64,000 nt of DNA from Chitinophagaceae bacterium LGM1. Its GTDB lineage: Bacteria; Bacteroidota; Bacteroidia; Chitinophagales; Chitinophagaceae. The notes under the pieces were generated by a model. The model was not told where the DNA came from. It ran no database searches and saw nothing but the letters and a program-made list of their open reading frames with translations. Location: positions 2,909,001-2,973,000 of the forward strand of contig CP075895.1 of assembly GCA_018604165.1 (NCBI GenBank). The letters run 5' to 3'. Numbering within the stretch: the first letter of the stretch is position 1; each line of letters begins with the position of its first letter. The translations under genes and the position numbers were made by a program. Below, one piece after another: positions 7,825-17,334 of this stretch.

Positions 7825-9313
7825 ATGCAGATGCTCCAAAGAACATATAACACAAGCCAATAGCCGTAATAATTCCTACCAAATCGGCCAGCAGCATAGC
7901 GCCTATCGTATAGCGTGTGTTCTTTACTGCCACCGCACCAAAGTAAACGGCTATTACATAAAACGTAGTATCAGACGAACCCTGCAATATGCAAGACAAC
8001 CTGCCTGCAAAGGAATCAGCACCGAAGTTTTTCATCGTGTCTATCATCATACCCCGCGCGCCGCTGCCACTCATGGGTTTTATTAGGGCCGTAGGCAATC
8101 CATCAACAAAACGGGTATCTGTACCCAATGCACTAAATAATGATTTCATACCCGCAATCACTACATCAAATGTGCCACTTGTACGCAGCATACTAATGGC
8201 TACCAACATACCTACGAGGTAAGGAATAATTTTGATAGCCGTTTCAAACCCACCTTTTGCACCATCAACAAAAGCATCAAAGATGTTTATCTTTTTGTAC
8301 AAGCCGCCCAATACTATCAGTATAAATATCAGCAGTATCAAACCATTGCTCAGTAAGGATGAGAACGATTGCATACCCTCAAGGTTCAGCGTACGCAGAT
8401 ACACTACTAATGCAGCGATGATGGCAGATAATCCGCCTACCCAAGCCAGTATCACAGGTTGTAATAAGTTTATCTTCTGCTTGATAGACACGATAAACAT
8501 GGCAGCCATCGTAGCAGCAAATGTGGCTATCATGCAGGGTACAAAAATATCCGTAGGGTTGGTAGCTTTTACGGCTGCCCGCGCCGCTATGATGCTCACC
8601 GGTATTAATGTAAGCCCCGATGCGTGCAGGCACAGAAACATGATTTGCGCATTGCTGGCTGTTTTCTTATCGGGGTTTATTTCTTGCAGGCTCTCCATGG
8701 CTTTTATGCCGAATGGTGTGGCTGCATTATCTAAGCCAAGCAGGTTGGCAGAAAAATTCATCATCATGTGCCCCATAGCTGGGTGTCCTTTGGGCAATTC
8801 GGGAAACAGCTTTGAGAAAAATGGCCCGATAATTCTTGACAACAGGTTGATGCCACCTGCCTTCTCTGCAATACTCATAAAGCCCATAAACAAAGCCATA
8901 ATGCCAATGAGCCCTATACATATATTCACAGCACTCTTACAGGTTTCAATAATGCCATCCGCTTTCTTCGTCAGTTTCGATTGTATGCTTTTGTAAGTGT
9001 AAACTTTTGTACCAAACGGCAACTGCATAGCTGCAAGGCTTTGCTTGTCTGTTATTACTACCGTAGCTGCGTGCAACGAATCTGCTTCTTTATAACCGTA
9101 GCCTGCTATGTATTTTGTAAAACTCTCTTCAGATGCAAAGCCCGCGTTGGTGGCAAGTCCTGCTTTGTAATAATAGACTGTATCATAGGCATCATCTGCC
9201 TTGCCTGTTACCATTCTGCTGAATATGGTTGTATCGGCAGCGAAGAATGATTTATACCCCGCAACTGCTATGGCAATGATGATAAATGCCGACCATATCC
9301 TGCTAAGTGCCAT
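7823..9313 (-). CDS. SpmA/SpmB-type fused nucleoside-recognition membrane protein
   Basis: A 496-aa inner-membrane protein with two gate/nucleoside-recognition domains in one chain. The first is at about residues 120-270 (GHPAMGHMMMNFSANLLGLDNAATPFG) and the second at about residues 330-490 (PYLVGMLVAISMLR; KPMSGSGARGMM; GSSDTTFYVIAVYFG). In endospore formers the two halves are separate proteins, SpmA and SpmB. Outside them, the fused form is common and its transport role is undefined. The N terminus has one membrane segment followed by a soluble insert of about 80 residues that is likely extracytoplasmic. The gene is convergent with the lipoprotein gene and close to a LOG-family gene. Confidence 0.85.
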   Translation of the reverse strand: MALSRIWSAFIIIAIAVAGYKSFFAADTTIFSRMVTGKADDAYDTVYYYKAGLATNAGFASEESFTKYIAGYGYKEADSLHAATVVITDKQSLAAMQLPFGTKVYTYKSIQSKLTKKADGIIETCKSAVNICIGLIGIMALFMGFMSIAEKAGGINLLSRIIGPFFSKLFPELPKGHPAMGHMMMNFSANLLGLDNAATPFGIKAMESLQEINPDKKTASNAQIMFLCLHASGLTLIPVSIIAARAAVKATNPTDIFVPCMIATFAATMAAMFIVSIKQKINLLQPVILAWVGGLSAIIAALVVYLRTLNLEGMQSFSSLLSNGLILLIFILIVLGGLYKKINIFDAFVDGAKGGFETAIKIIPYLVGMLVAISMLRTSGTFDVVIAGMKSLFSALGTDTRFVDGLPTALIKPMSGSGARGMMIDTMKNFGADSFAGRLSCILQGSSDTTFYVIAVYFGAVAVKNTRYTIGAMLLADLVGIITAIGLCYMFFGASA

Positions 9314-9362
9314 CTGAGATGAAGATTAATGGCTATGAAGATAAAACTTAGCAGGTAATTAT

Positions 9363-9947
9363 CTAAGTGTCTGATTTGTGATCCATTACCTGCTCTACGC
9401 TCGGCGCTTCAAACTGCTCCATCATCGCCAGTAACTCCTCTATAGACTCACTGGTCATCAATATTTCTGCCGTACACTCTTCCAGAAAACCCTCTTGTAT
9501 CATATTATTCACCAACACTTTCAGGCTATCAAAAAAGCCGTTTATATTCAGCAGTGCTATTGGTTTTTTGTGCAGCCCCAGTTGCCCCCATGTCAGCATT
9601 TCAAACATTTCGTCCATCGTACCCCAACCACCCGGCAATACTATCACCCCATCACTCAACTCGTGCATCCGCACTTTACGGCTGTGCATACTATCGGTTA
9701 CTATCATTTCCGTCAGCCCGTCGTGTGCCACCTCTTTTGTTTGCAGGAAATCGGGTATTACGCCTATCACTTTACCACCATTACCAAGCACTCCATCTGC
9801 TACAGCACCCATCAACCCTACTTTACCACCACCATATACCAAGCCTATACCACGCTCTGCCAGCGTAGCCCCAAGTGCATAAGCGGTTTCCCTGTATGCT
9901 TCGTTGTAGCCTTCTTTCGAGCCGCAAAAAACAGCGATGTTTTGCAT
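9363..9947 (-). CDS. LOG-family Rossmann protein (TIGR00730 type)
   Basis: A 194-aa protein of the LOG family, whose characterised members hydrolyse cytokinin or nucleoside 5'-monophosphates to free base and ribose 5-phosphate. The sequence opens with IAVFCGSKEG and has LVYGGGKVGLMG near residue 37. The diagnostic PGGWGTMDEMFEM (the PGGxGTxxE motif) lies near residue 105. The length is normal for bacterial members. It lies 49 nt upstream (in the sense of transcription) of the SpmA/B-type gene, so the two could share a transcript. The actual nucleotide substrate here cannot be read from the sequence. Confidence 0.9.
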   Translation of the reverse strand: MQNIAVFCGSKEGYNEAYRETAYALGATLAERGIGLVYGGGKVGLMGAVADGVLGNGGKVIGVIPDFLQTKEVAHDGLTEMIVTDSMHSRKVRMHELSDGVIVLPGGWGTMDEMFEMLTWGQLGLHKKPIALLNINGFFDSLKVLVNNMIQEGFLEECTAEILMTSESIEELLAMMEQFEAPSVEQVMDHKSDT

Positions 9948-10011
9948 AGAGCCGATAATTTATTTAAAAATACAAGGTTTGCGCCTAAAACACTTGTTAT
10001 AAAAAATAAAA

Positions 10012-10033
10012 AAGCTCCCTTTGCAGGGAGCTT
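10012..10033 (-). terminator. Terminator after lysA
   Basis: AAGCTCCC and GGGAGCTT form a perfect stem around a 6-nt loop, 7 nt beyond the lysA stop. On the minus strand it is followed by TTTTATTTTTT, so it is an intrinsic terminator for lysA. Confidence 0.8.
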
Positions 10034-10039
10034 ATATCA

Positions 10040-11254
10040 TTACAATACTTCTATCTGATTGCGCAATAGGTCTTCAAATTCATCGCGCTCACGTATCAGC
10101 ATCGCTTTACCATCTTTCACCAATACTTCGGCAGGCTTCAAGCGCGAGTTGAAGTTACTGCTCATTTCAAAACCATAAGCCCCTGCATTATAGAAAGCAA
10201 GATAATCGCCCTCTCGCACTTCGTTCAACACTCTATCCCATGCAAACGTATCTGTTTCGCAAATATTACCTACTATGGTATAAATACGCTCTGCACCTGT
10301 TGGGTTCGATATGTTTTCTATACGGTGATAGGCATCATAAAACATAGGGCGTATCAAGTGATTGAAACCCGAATTGACACCCACAAATACCGTTGCAGGC
10401 GTTTGTTTGATGACGTTTGCCTTTACTACAAAATAGCCGCACTCGCTTACCAGGTATTTACCGGGTTCAAACCACACTTCCAGCGTACGGTTGTATTCTG
10501 CTTCAAATTCCTTTACGGCTGTGGTCAGTTTTTCGCCCAGCAGGTACACATCCGTTTCTTTATCGCCCTCTTTGTACGGCACTTTAAAGCCGCTGCCCAT
10601 GTCTATAAACTCAAGCCCTTCAAAATGGCGGGCTATTTCAAACATCACATCCAGCCCACGAAGAAAGACATCTACATCCTTTATCTCGCTGCCAGTATGC
10701 ATATGCAGACCTTTCACGTTTAGTTTAGTGGTTTTCACCACACGCTCTATATGGCGAAGCTGGTGTACAGATATGCCAAACTTGCTGTCTATATGCCCGG
10801 TAGATATTTTGTAATTACCCCCTGCCTCTATATGCGGGTTGATGCGTATGCACACAGGGTAGCCACTACCGAATTTATTGCCAAACTGCTCCAGTATAGA
10901 TATGTTGTCTATATTAATGTTGACACCCATTTGCTGTGCTTCTACAATCTCGCTGAAATCAACACAGTTGGGGGTGTACAATATATCTTTTGCCTCAAAG
11001 CCCGCTTTCAGTGCCAGCTTCACTTCGTTGATGCTCACACAGTCTATAGATGCACCCAGGCTTTTGAGGTACTTTAGTATGTTGATGTTGGTAAGTGCCT
11101 TGCAGGCGTAAAAGAAGCGTGTTGGGTGGCTCTTAAAAGCGTCCTTCAGCTTGTTGTATTGTTCCGCAATTTTTTCTGCATGATACACATACACAGGCGT
11201 ACCAAACTCATTGGCTACGCTTATCAACTGTTCTTTACTGAGAGATTGTGACAT
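10040..11254 (-). CDS. lysA: Diaminopimelate decarboxylase
   Basis: A 404-aa PLP enzyme that converts meso-diaminopimelate to lysine, the last step of lysine synthesis. The alanine-racemase-like barrel has the PLP lysine K52 in FFYACKALTN. The substrate and phosphate-binding regions are also seen: GLHMHTGSEI near residue 193, the Gly-rich MGSGFKVP near residue 229, EPGKYLV near residue 275, and the cross-subunit Cys motif CETDTFA near residue 342. The C-terminal YNAGAYGFEMSSNFN is typical of the family. The length matches other Bacteroidota LysA proteins. It is transcribed alone, with a terminator immediately downstream. Confidence 0.95.
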   Translation of the reverse strand: MSQSLSKEQLISVANEFGTPVYVYHAEKIAEQYNKLKDAFKSHPTRFFYACKALTNINILKYLKSLGASIDCVSINEVKLALKAGFEAKDILYTPNCVDFSEIVEAQQMGVNINIDNISILEQFGNKFGSGYPVCIRINPHIEAGGNYKISTGHIDSKFGISVHQLRHIERVVKTTKLNVKGLHMHTGSEIKDVDVFLRGLDVMFEIARHFEGLEFIDMGSGFKVPYKEGDKETDVYLLGEKLTTAVKEFEAEYNRTLEVWFEPGKYLVSECGYFVVKANVIKQTPATVFVGVNSGFNHLIRPMFYDAYHRIENISNPTGAERIYTIVGNICETDTFAWDRVLNEVREGDYLAFYNAGAYGFEMSSNFNSRLKPAEVLVKDGKAMLIRERDEFEDLLRNQIEVL

Positions 11255-11520
11255 ATTTTAAAAAGGACTGCAAAAGTATAAAATCTAACGGGAGCGTGAA
11301 ACATACTGCTATCTTCTTGAGGATGTAAAAACTACAATACTCAAGTCATGTAAACTGTTGTTTCGAGGTCAACTCACATATAAGATTAACCATTAATTAA
11401 AGATACTGCTATTCGTCATTAAAATGTATATAAAATGGCTATCTAAGATGTAGAAATTATCGTCTATCACTTTAACATTTCTTAACTTTATAGTACACCA
11501 CAACAACCGCCGCGCGACGT

Positions 11521-14500
11521 ATGAACAATACTATCAAGCTCTTTATATTGTTTTTGACTATCATTTGTTTCAGTGATGTCAAAGCACAGTTAAATGCTGA
11601 TTTTACAGCATCAACAACAAATGGTTGCGCTCCACTGGTAGTTAATTTTTACGATAATTCAAGCGGCAGCCCTACCAGCTACTCCTGGAACATGGGCGGC
11701 ACACCCAGCACGCTAAAAAACCCTTCTCGTACATTTACTGCACCCGGCACTTATACAGTTTCACTTACCATATACAAAGGCAGCAGCAGCGATGCAGAAA
11801 CAAAAACAAATTATATCACTGTTCACCCATCTCCTGTAGTCAATTTCACTGCCACACCACTAAGCGGCTGCTCTCCACTTACTGTAAACTTTAGCGACGC
11901 CAGCACAGCTGGTGGTTCCGGTAGCAATACATATTCCTGGTACATGGGTGCGTCTGTAGGTTTTCGTACAGGAGCTAATACCACAGCAGTATTTACGAAT
12001 GCAGGTTCTCAGTCTATAACTCTGACTGTCACCAATAGTTTTGGCTGTAGCACGTCCCATACCAAAGCAAACTACATTAACGTGCTGCCAAGGCCTATAG
12101 GTAACTTTACAGCTACTCCTGTAGATTTTTGTTCTTCTCCCGCAAGCACCACTTTTTCAGGTACAGCTAGTGGCAATGGCCCTTTCAGTTATACATGGAT
12201 ATATGGAGACGCGCTACCAAACGGCAGCGGCACTCCTAACGCACATACTTATACAGCCCCCCCCAACACATGGTCGCCCAAAATGCTTGTAACAGATGCT
12301 AATGGTTGTAAAGATTCGATAACAAAATCTAACTATATCAACATACATTATCCTACAGCATCCATCAGTTCTAATAACAGTGTATGTGAGGGGACACCTA
12401 TTTCATTCAGTTCCAGCGTATCGCCCGGTGGTGGTACTTTTTCTTGGAGTACCGGCTCTACGGGCTCAACATCTACACATACATTCTTTACTGCCGGTAC
12501 ACATACGGTAACGCTTACTTACAATTACAGAGGATGCACAGTTACTGCTACAAAAACAATCACAGTACACCCTAAGCCCATTGCAGGCTTTATTACTAAC
12601 CCAGATTCACTTTGTCCTGCTCCTGTTACAACACAATTTGTGCCCAATGGTAGTTACAGCAGTTATTTATGGGACTTTGGTGTTTCTCCTGCCGTTACCA
12701 GCACAAATCCATCCCCAACATTTACATACAATGTCAACGGGATTTATGGCATTACGCTGATGGTGACTACCGCCAACGGCTGCAAAGATACCGTACAAAA
12801 CTCCCTACCTATCTACGATCTTGATTTAACCATATTGCCTGTAGCACAAAGTGACAGAGAAGGCTGTGTACCACACACTGTGTACTTTGGTAGGGCTGCT
12901 ACAACAAATATACCAGGGCCTAATGCTGTCAGCTATCCCTATGGCGTAAAAACGCATTCATGGCACTTTGGCGATGCTTCATCAACCAATACCAGTACCC
13001 TTGCAAGCCCATCTCATACGTATACAGATACTGGTATTTTTACTGTTACCCTTACTATTGTTACCAACAATGGCTGTAGTAAAACGGCAACAACACAGGT
13101 AAAAGTGGGTGCCAAACCGGATACTAACTTTGGTGCTGCCCCTACACGCATTTGCATGAAAAATGAAATACAGTTTACCGACTCAACTGTGCGTAAAATA
13201 GACAAGTGGGAATGGATATTGTATGATAGTTCTAATCAGATTGTAAGGACTTATTCCGGTAAAAATCCGAAAATAAAGTATGATGGCCCTCCGGGTGTAT
13301 TTACTGTTACGCTCATCACCAGCCATAACGGATGTAAAGATAGCATGAGGAGACCTTATTATATTACGGTAGATTCTCCAAAAGCAGATTTCAGTTTTGC
13401 TGAGGCTTGCGATACACTCAACAAAGTATTCTTCAAGCATGCAGCTGTTGGTTCCACATCGCACGTTTGGTTGTTTGGCGACCCGCTTAATAGTACATCA
13501 ACACAACTGGACCCCAGCTTTAAATATCCTGCCTTGGGTTCTTACACGGTTCGCTTAGCCACTCATAACAGCAGGTCTGGTTGCAGAGATACAATGACAA
13601 GGGTTGTTACAACTACCAATCGGTCTATGACACTTACTACCAACGATACCACTATATGTCAGGGAGATAGTTTGCGGCTTTTCACCCAACTAATAGGCCG
13701 CCCGGCAAGCATATATCAATGGTATGTAAATAATATTTTCAGAACATCTGATAGTACTACTTCTTATACACACCACTTCACTACTACAGGGTTCAATAAA
13801 GTAAAAGTCATTATTACAGACGCAACTGGCTGCAAAGATTCTGTTGTTAAAACCAATTATATTTTTGTTTCAAAACCTACAGTATCACTAACAGGTTCAC
13901 CTTTAGCTGGCTGCATACCCATGACGGTGAATTTTACTGACAACAGCACTGTACCAGCAGGTGCAACCATTACAAACAGGGTATGGAACTATGGTGTAGG
14001 TTCAAATACTGCTGTAACAGGTACTACAACATCTTATACGTACATAAACAGAGGTATATACGATGTGAAATTAATAGTACAAGACAATGTAGGTTGCAAA
14101 GACTCTCTTGTACGTACCGCATATATTAATGCTAAAAAGCCTATTGCCGCGTTTAGCGTAAAAGATACTGCCTGTATTAATGAACAACTGACTTTTGCAA
14201 ACACATCAAGTTCTGCCAATAGCGTTGTTTGGTATTTTGGCGATGGCGATACTTCTATTGTTATGAGCCCAACGCATCGATATAAAGCAAAAGGTAGCTA
14301 CACTGTCCGTTTGATTGTGACTGATGATATAGGCTGCAAAGACACTATGATTATAGTAAATGCTGTAACCATTGTTAAACCTGACCCATCATTTACCATG
14401 TCAGACTCTGTTGCTGTTTGTCCGCCGCTATTAGTACAGTTTACCAATACCACACCAAATGCCAACAACTATATATGGAAAACTGGACTTAGCTCATATG

Positions 14501-16095
14501 CCAGCAAGAATGCGAGTGAGTTTTATACTGCCCGTAATAAATATGATGTAACATTAATAGCTATCGATAAATACGGCTGTACAGATTCTGTTACTGCCAG
14601 TGTGCGCATATTGGGATATACAGGTGCTTTCTCATATTCGCCATTAATAGGCTGTAAACCACTTACAGTCAACTTCACAGCTACTACTACCAATGTAAAA
14701 AGTATGACATGGGATTTTGATGATGGGGTAGTATTAAATTCTATGTCTGGTGCAGTATCTCACATATACAATACTCCCGGATCGTATGTACCCCGCATTA
14801 TATTTGAAGACTCTGCTGGTTGCAGGTCATCCAGCGATGGAGCTGATACCATAAAAGTAGATGCTGTACAGGCCGACTTTAACACTGAAACACCTTGCGA
14901 ATACAATACCGCAACATTTGTTGACACATCAAAATCTTACTACTCCATTCTTACAAGTTACAAATGGACATTTCATGATAATACAAACAGTTACCAACCA
15001 AAGGCCTCTAAATACTATGGCCCTCCTGGCAAATATGCAGTAAAACTATGGGTTAAAAATCAACGTGGCTGCGAGGATAGTATTACTAAAGATGTTACTA
15101 TACATAATTTGCCTATCATCAATGCAGGTACTGACACAGTTATTTGTATGAAAGATACTGCGCAACTCAATGCAACAGGGGGTATAAAATATATATGGAT
15201 GACAACCCCCTACCTCAGTTGCCTTGATTGCCCTTCACCATTTGCTTTTCCTACAGAAGCATTTCGCTTTTTTGTTACCGGCACAGATGCTAACGGTTGC
15301 AGCAATAAAGACAGTGTTTGGGTAAGGCTCAAAACTAAAGTAACAGCCATTACCGGCCCTGACGAGGAGATATGTGAAAAAGACACAGTAACACTTACGG
15401 TAAAAGGTGGACAAACATATAAATGGCTACCTGTTGAAGGGCTCAACAATAGCACATCTGCAACACCTGTTGCATCTCCTTCCATTACTACAAAATATAT
15501 GGTAGTATCGTACGAAGGCAGGTGTATACCAGATACAGATTTTGTGAAGGTAACCATCTACCCGTTACCTGAAGTAACCGCTACAGGTGCTGCCACTATT
15601 ATAGCAGGCAATTCAACACCTATATCTGCAACAGGCAAACTGATACAAAAATTCAGGTGGGAACCTTATCAATCACTCAGTTGTTCTGATTGTCCCGACC
15701 CCACTGCATCTCCATCAAAAACTACTGAGTACACCATCAAAGTATATACAGATTTTGGCTGTGTAGACTCTGACAAGGTAACCATTACTGTATTATGTGA
15801 TAAGAGCCAGATATTTATGCCTAACACGTTTACACCAAATGGCGATGGTCAGAACGATATCTTCTATCCACGTGGCAACGGTATTGATAAGGTAAAATCA
15901 TTCCGTATATACAACCGTTGGGGACAAACAGTATTTGAGCGTAATGCAATATCGCTGAACGACCCTAACAGTGGATGGGACGGCAACTACAGTGGCAGCC
16001 AATTACCACCGGACGTATTTGTATACATATTGGAAACACTATGTGATGATGGACAGATAATGATTATTAAGGGCGACATATCACTTGTTAGGTAA
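11521..16095 (+). CDS. Giant PKD-repeat T9SS surface protein with gliding-type C-terminal domain
   Basis: A 1524-aa secreted protein. A signal peptide ends near residue 22 (DVKAQ). About 14 PKD-like repeats of 80-90 residues follow, each with patterns such as GCxPLTVNF, YxWxFGD and YxVxLxVTxxxGCKD. Three Ig-like repeats come next (about residues 1190-1430), marked by ICMKDTAQL and ICEKDTVTL. The end (about residues 1435-1524: IFMPNTFTPNGDGQNDIF; FRIYNRWGQTVFE; GWDGNYSG; DVFVYILE) is the gliding-motility-associated CHU_C type, a type B T9SS sorting signal. Such proteins are surface adhesins or filaments. A PorP/SprF gene follows 12 bp downstream, a pairing seen in SprB-like systems. Confidence 0.9.
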   Translation: MNNTIKLFILFLTIICFSDVKAQLNADFTASTTNGCAPLVVNFYDNSSGSPTSYSWNMGGTPSTLKNPSRTFTAPGTYTVSLTIYKGSSSDAETKTNYITVHPSPVVNFTATPLSGCSPLTVNFSDASTAGGSGSNTYSWYMGASVGFRTGANTTAVFTNAGSQSITLTVTNSFGCSTSHTKANYINVLPRPIGNFTATPVDFCSSPASTTFSGTASGNGPFSYTWIYGDALPNGSGTPNAHTYTAPPNTWSPKMLVTDANGCKDSITKSNYINIHYPTASISSNNSVCEGTPISFSSSVSPGGGTFSWSTGSTGSTSTHTFFTAGTHTVTLTYNYRGCTVTATKTITVHPKPIAGFITNPDSLCPAPVTTQFVPNGSYSSYLWDFGVSPAVTSTNPSPTFTYNVNGIYGITLMVTTANGCKDTVQNSLPIYDLDLTILPVAQSDREGCVPHTVYFGRAATTNIPGPNAVSYPYGVKTHSWHFGDASSTNTSTLASPSHTYTDTGIFTVTLTIVTNNGCSKTATTQVKVGAKPDTNFGAAPTRICMKNEIQFTDSTVRKIDKWEWILYDSSNQIVRTYSGKNPKIKYDGPPGVFTVTLITSHNGCKDSMRRPYYITVDSPKADFSFAEACDTLNKVFFKHAAVGSTSHVWLFGDPLNSTSTQLDPSFKYPALGSYTVRLATHNSRSGCRDTMTRVVTTTNRSMTLTTNDTTICQGDSLRLFTQLIGRPASIYQWYVNNIFRTSDSTTSYTHHFTTTGFNKVKVIITDATGCKDSVVKTNYIFVSKPTVSLTGSPLAGCIPMTVNFTDNSTVPAGATITNRVWNYGVGSNTAVTGTTTSYTYINRGIYDVKLIVQDNVGCKDSLVRTAYINAKKPIAAFSVKDTACINEQLTFANTSSSANSVVWYFGDGDTSIVMSPTHRYKAKGSYTVRLIVTDDIGCKDTMIIVNAVTIVKPDPSFTMSDSVAVCPPLLVQFTNTTPNANNYIWKTGLSSYASKNASEFYTARNKYDVTLIAIDKYGCTDSVTASVRILGYTGAFSYSPLIGCKPLTVNFTATTTNVKSMTWDFDDGVVLNSMSGAVSHIYNTPGSYVPRIIFEDSAGCRSSSDGADTIKVDAVQADFNTETPCEYNTATFVDTSKSYYSILTSYKWTFHDNTNSYQPKASKYYGPPGKYAVKLWVKNQRGCEDSITKDVTIHNLPIINAGTDTVICMKDTAQLNATGGIKYIWMTTPYLSCLDCPSPFAFPTEAFRFFVTGTDANGCSNKDSVWVRLKTKVTAITGPDEEICEKDTVTLTVKGGQTYKWLPVEGLNNSTSATPVASPSITTKYMVVSYEGRCIPDTDFVKVTIYPLPEVTATGAATIIAGNSTPISATGKLIQKFRWEPYQSLSCSDCPDPTASPSKTTEYTIKVYTDFGCVDSDKVTITVLCDKSQIFMPNTFTPNGDGQNDIFYPRGNGIDKVKSFRIYNRWGQTVFERNAISLNDPNSGWDGNYSGSQLPPDVFVYILETLCDDGQIMIIKGDISLVR

Positions 16096-16107
16096 AACTG
16101 AGAACAG

Positions 16108-17148
16108 ATGAACATTAAGCATATAAGACCAATACTTTCTACAGCCTTACTGGGTATGGCAATATGCAGCCATGCACAAGACATACATTTTTCACAATTC
16201 TACGAAACGTCTATTCTTCGCAATCCGTCACTCACAGGTTTAATAACAGGTGATTATAAAATCGGGGCTATATACCGCAATCAATGGAGCAGTATCAGCA
16301 AACCATTTCAAACAGCCGTCATAAATGGTGAAACAAGGATACCCGTTAATAGTGTCAACGACTATCTGAGCATTGGTGTGTTAGGATACTATGACCGTGC
16401 AGGTAGTATTGACATGAAAACAGCTGCAGCGTACCCAGCTATCAACTACAACAAATCATTGGCAGACGACCGCAACTCATACCTGTCTGTAGGGTTTACA
16501 GGTGGTTATATACAGCGTAGCTTCGACCCCTCAAAAGCCACATTTAATAACCAATATCAGAACAACAGTTTTAACGCATCAAACCCAACAGGCGAAAATC
16601 TGGGAAACCCTACATTCAGTTACTGGGACCTTGGTGCAGGTGTTACTTACAGCGGCTCATCTTCGGGCGAAGAAAGGCCACTAAACTATGTGATAGGCAT
16701 AGCAGGCTATCACTTCACCCGCCCACGCAACTCTTTCCTCAACAATAATAATATACGCATAGCACCACGCTGGAATGCCAATGCCGCTATCAGCAAACAA
16801 CTAAACGATATCTGGAGCTTTCAAGCGCACGCCAATATTGCGTTGCAAGGAAATTATAATGAAATAATAGCCGGTGGATTGGTGGGCTGGAATAAAAAAG
16901 AAGATAATGACGCAGTACTTTTTGTCTTTTTTGTGGGGGCATTTTATCGTGTAAAAGATGCTATAATACCTACTTTGCGTATGAGGTTTAAAGACTTTGC
17001 AATAACATGCAGTTACGATGTCAATGCATCCCGCTTACGCACAGCAACCAATATGCGTGGCGGTTTCGAAATCAGCATGATAAAAACCGGCCTTATTAAT
17101 AGCCCAGAAAGAGAAAAGAGCCGTACTATATGTCCTGAGTTTTACTAA
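16108..17148 (+). CDS. PorP/SprF-family T9SS outer-membrane protein
   Basis: A 346-aa outer-membrane protein with a signal peptide ending at about residue 23 (ICSHAQ). The mature start DIHFSQFYETSILRNPSLTG is the hallmark of the PorP/SprF family, and a beta-barrel of alternating strands follows. In Flavobacterium, SprF-type proteins are needed for secretion or surface attachment of the large adhesin encoded next to them. The gene starts 12 bp after the 1524-aa PKD protein, so it very likely serves that protein. No independent promoter is visible in the 12-bp gap. Confidence 0.9.
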   Translation: MNIKHIRPILSTALLGMAICSHAQDIHFSQFYETSILRNPSLTGLITGDYKIGAIYRNQWSSISKPFQTAVINGETRIPVNSVNDYLSIGVLGYYDRAGSIDMKTAAAYPAINYNKSLADDRNSYLSVGFTGGYIQRSFDPSKATFNNQYQNNSFNASNPTGENLGNPTFSYWDLGAGVTYSGSSSGEERPLNYVIGIAGYHFTRPRNSFLNNNNIRIAPRWNANAAISKQLNDIWSFQAHANIALQGNYNEIIAGGLVGWNKKEDNDAVLFVFFVGAFYRVKDAIIPTLRMRFKDFAITCSYDVNASRLRTATNMRGGFEISMIKTGLINSPEREKSRTICPEFY

Positions 17149-17286
17149 CAACTGCTTATTCTCTTTTCTGCAACTGCATTGTGCCTTATATGCAATCTGT
17201 CATACAGTATTTTATTCGTTAATCACGAAAGCCTTTTTATGCATCTATAAGTAACATGAACAAATCAGTTACTTACATTAAAAAAC

Positions 17287-17316
17287 AAACAGCCGTGGTA
17301 TTACCACGGCTGTTTA
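17287..17316 (-). terminator. Terminator hairpin after the 1394-aa protein gene
   Basis: ACAGCCGTGGT and ACCACGGCTGT form an 11-bp perfect stem around a short loop. On the minus strand it is followed by TTTGTTTTTTAA, so it serves the minus-strand gene ending at 17335. On the plus strand it could weakly terminate the PorP/SprF transcript as well. Confidence 0.75.
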
Positions 17317-17334
17317 TGTATTGACTGTTATTTA

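Noticed and set aside
8232-8996. 254-aa open frame opposite the SpmA/B-type gene
   Set aside because: Antisense frame of a membrane protein; hydrophobic composition arises from the complementary codons. No start context or homology pattern.
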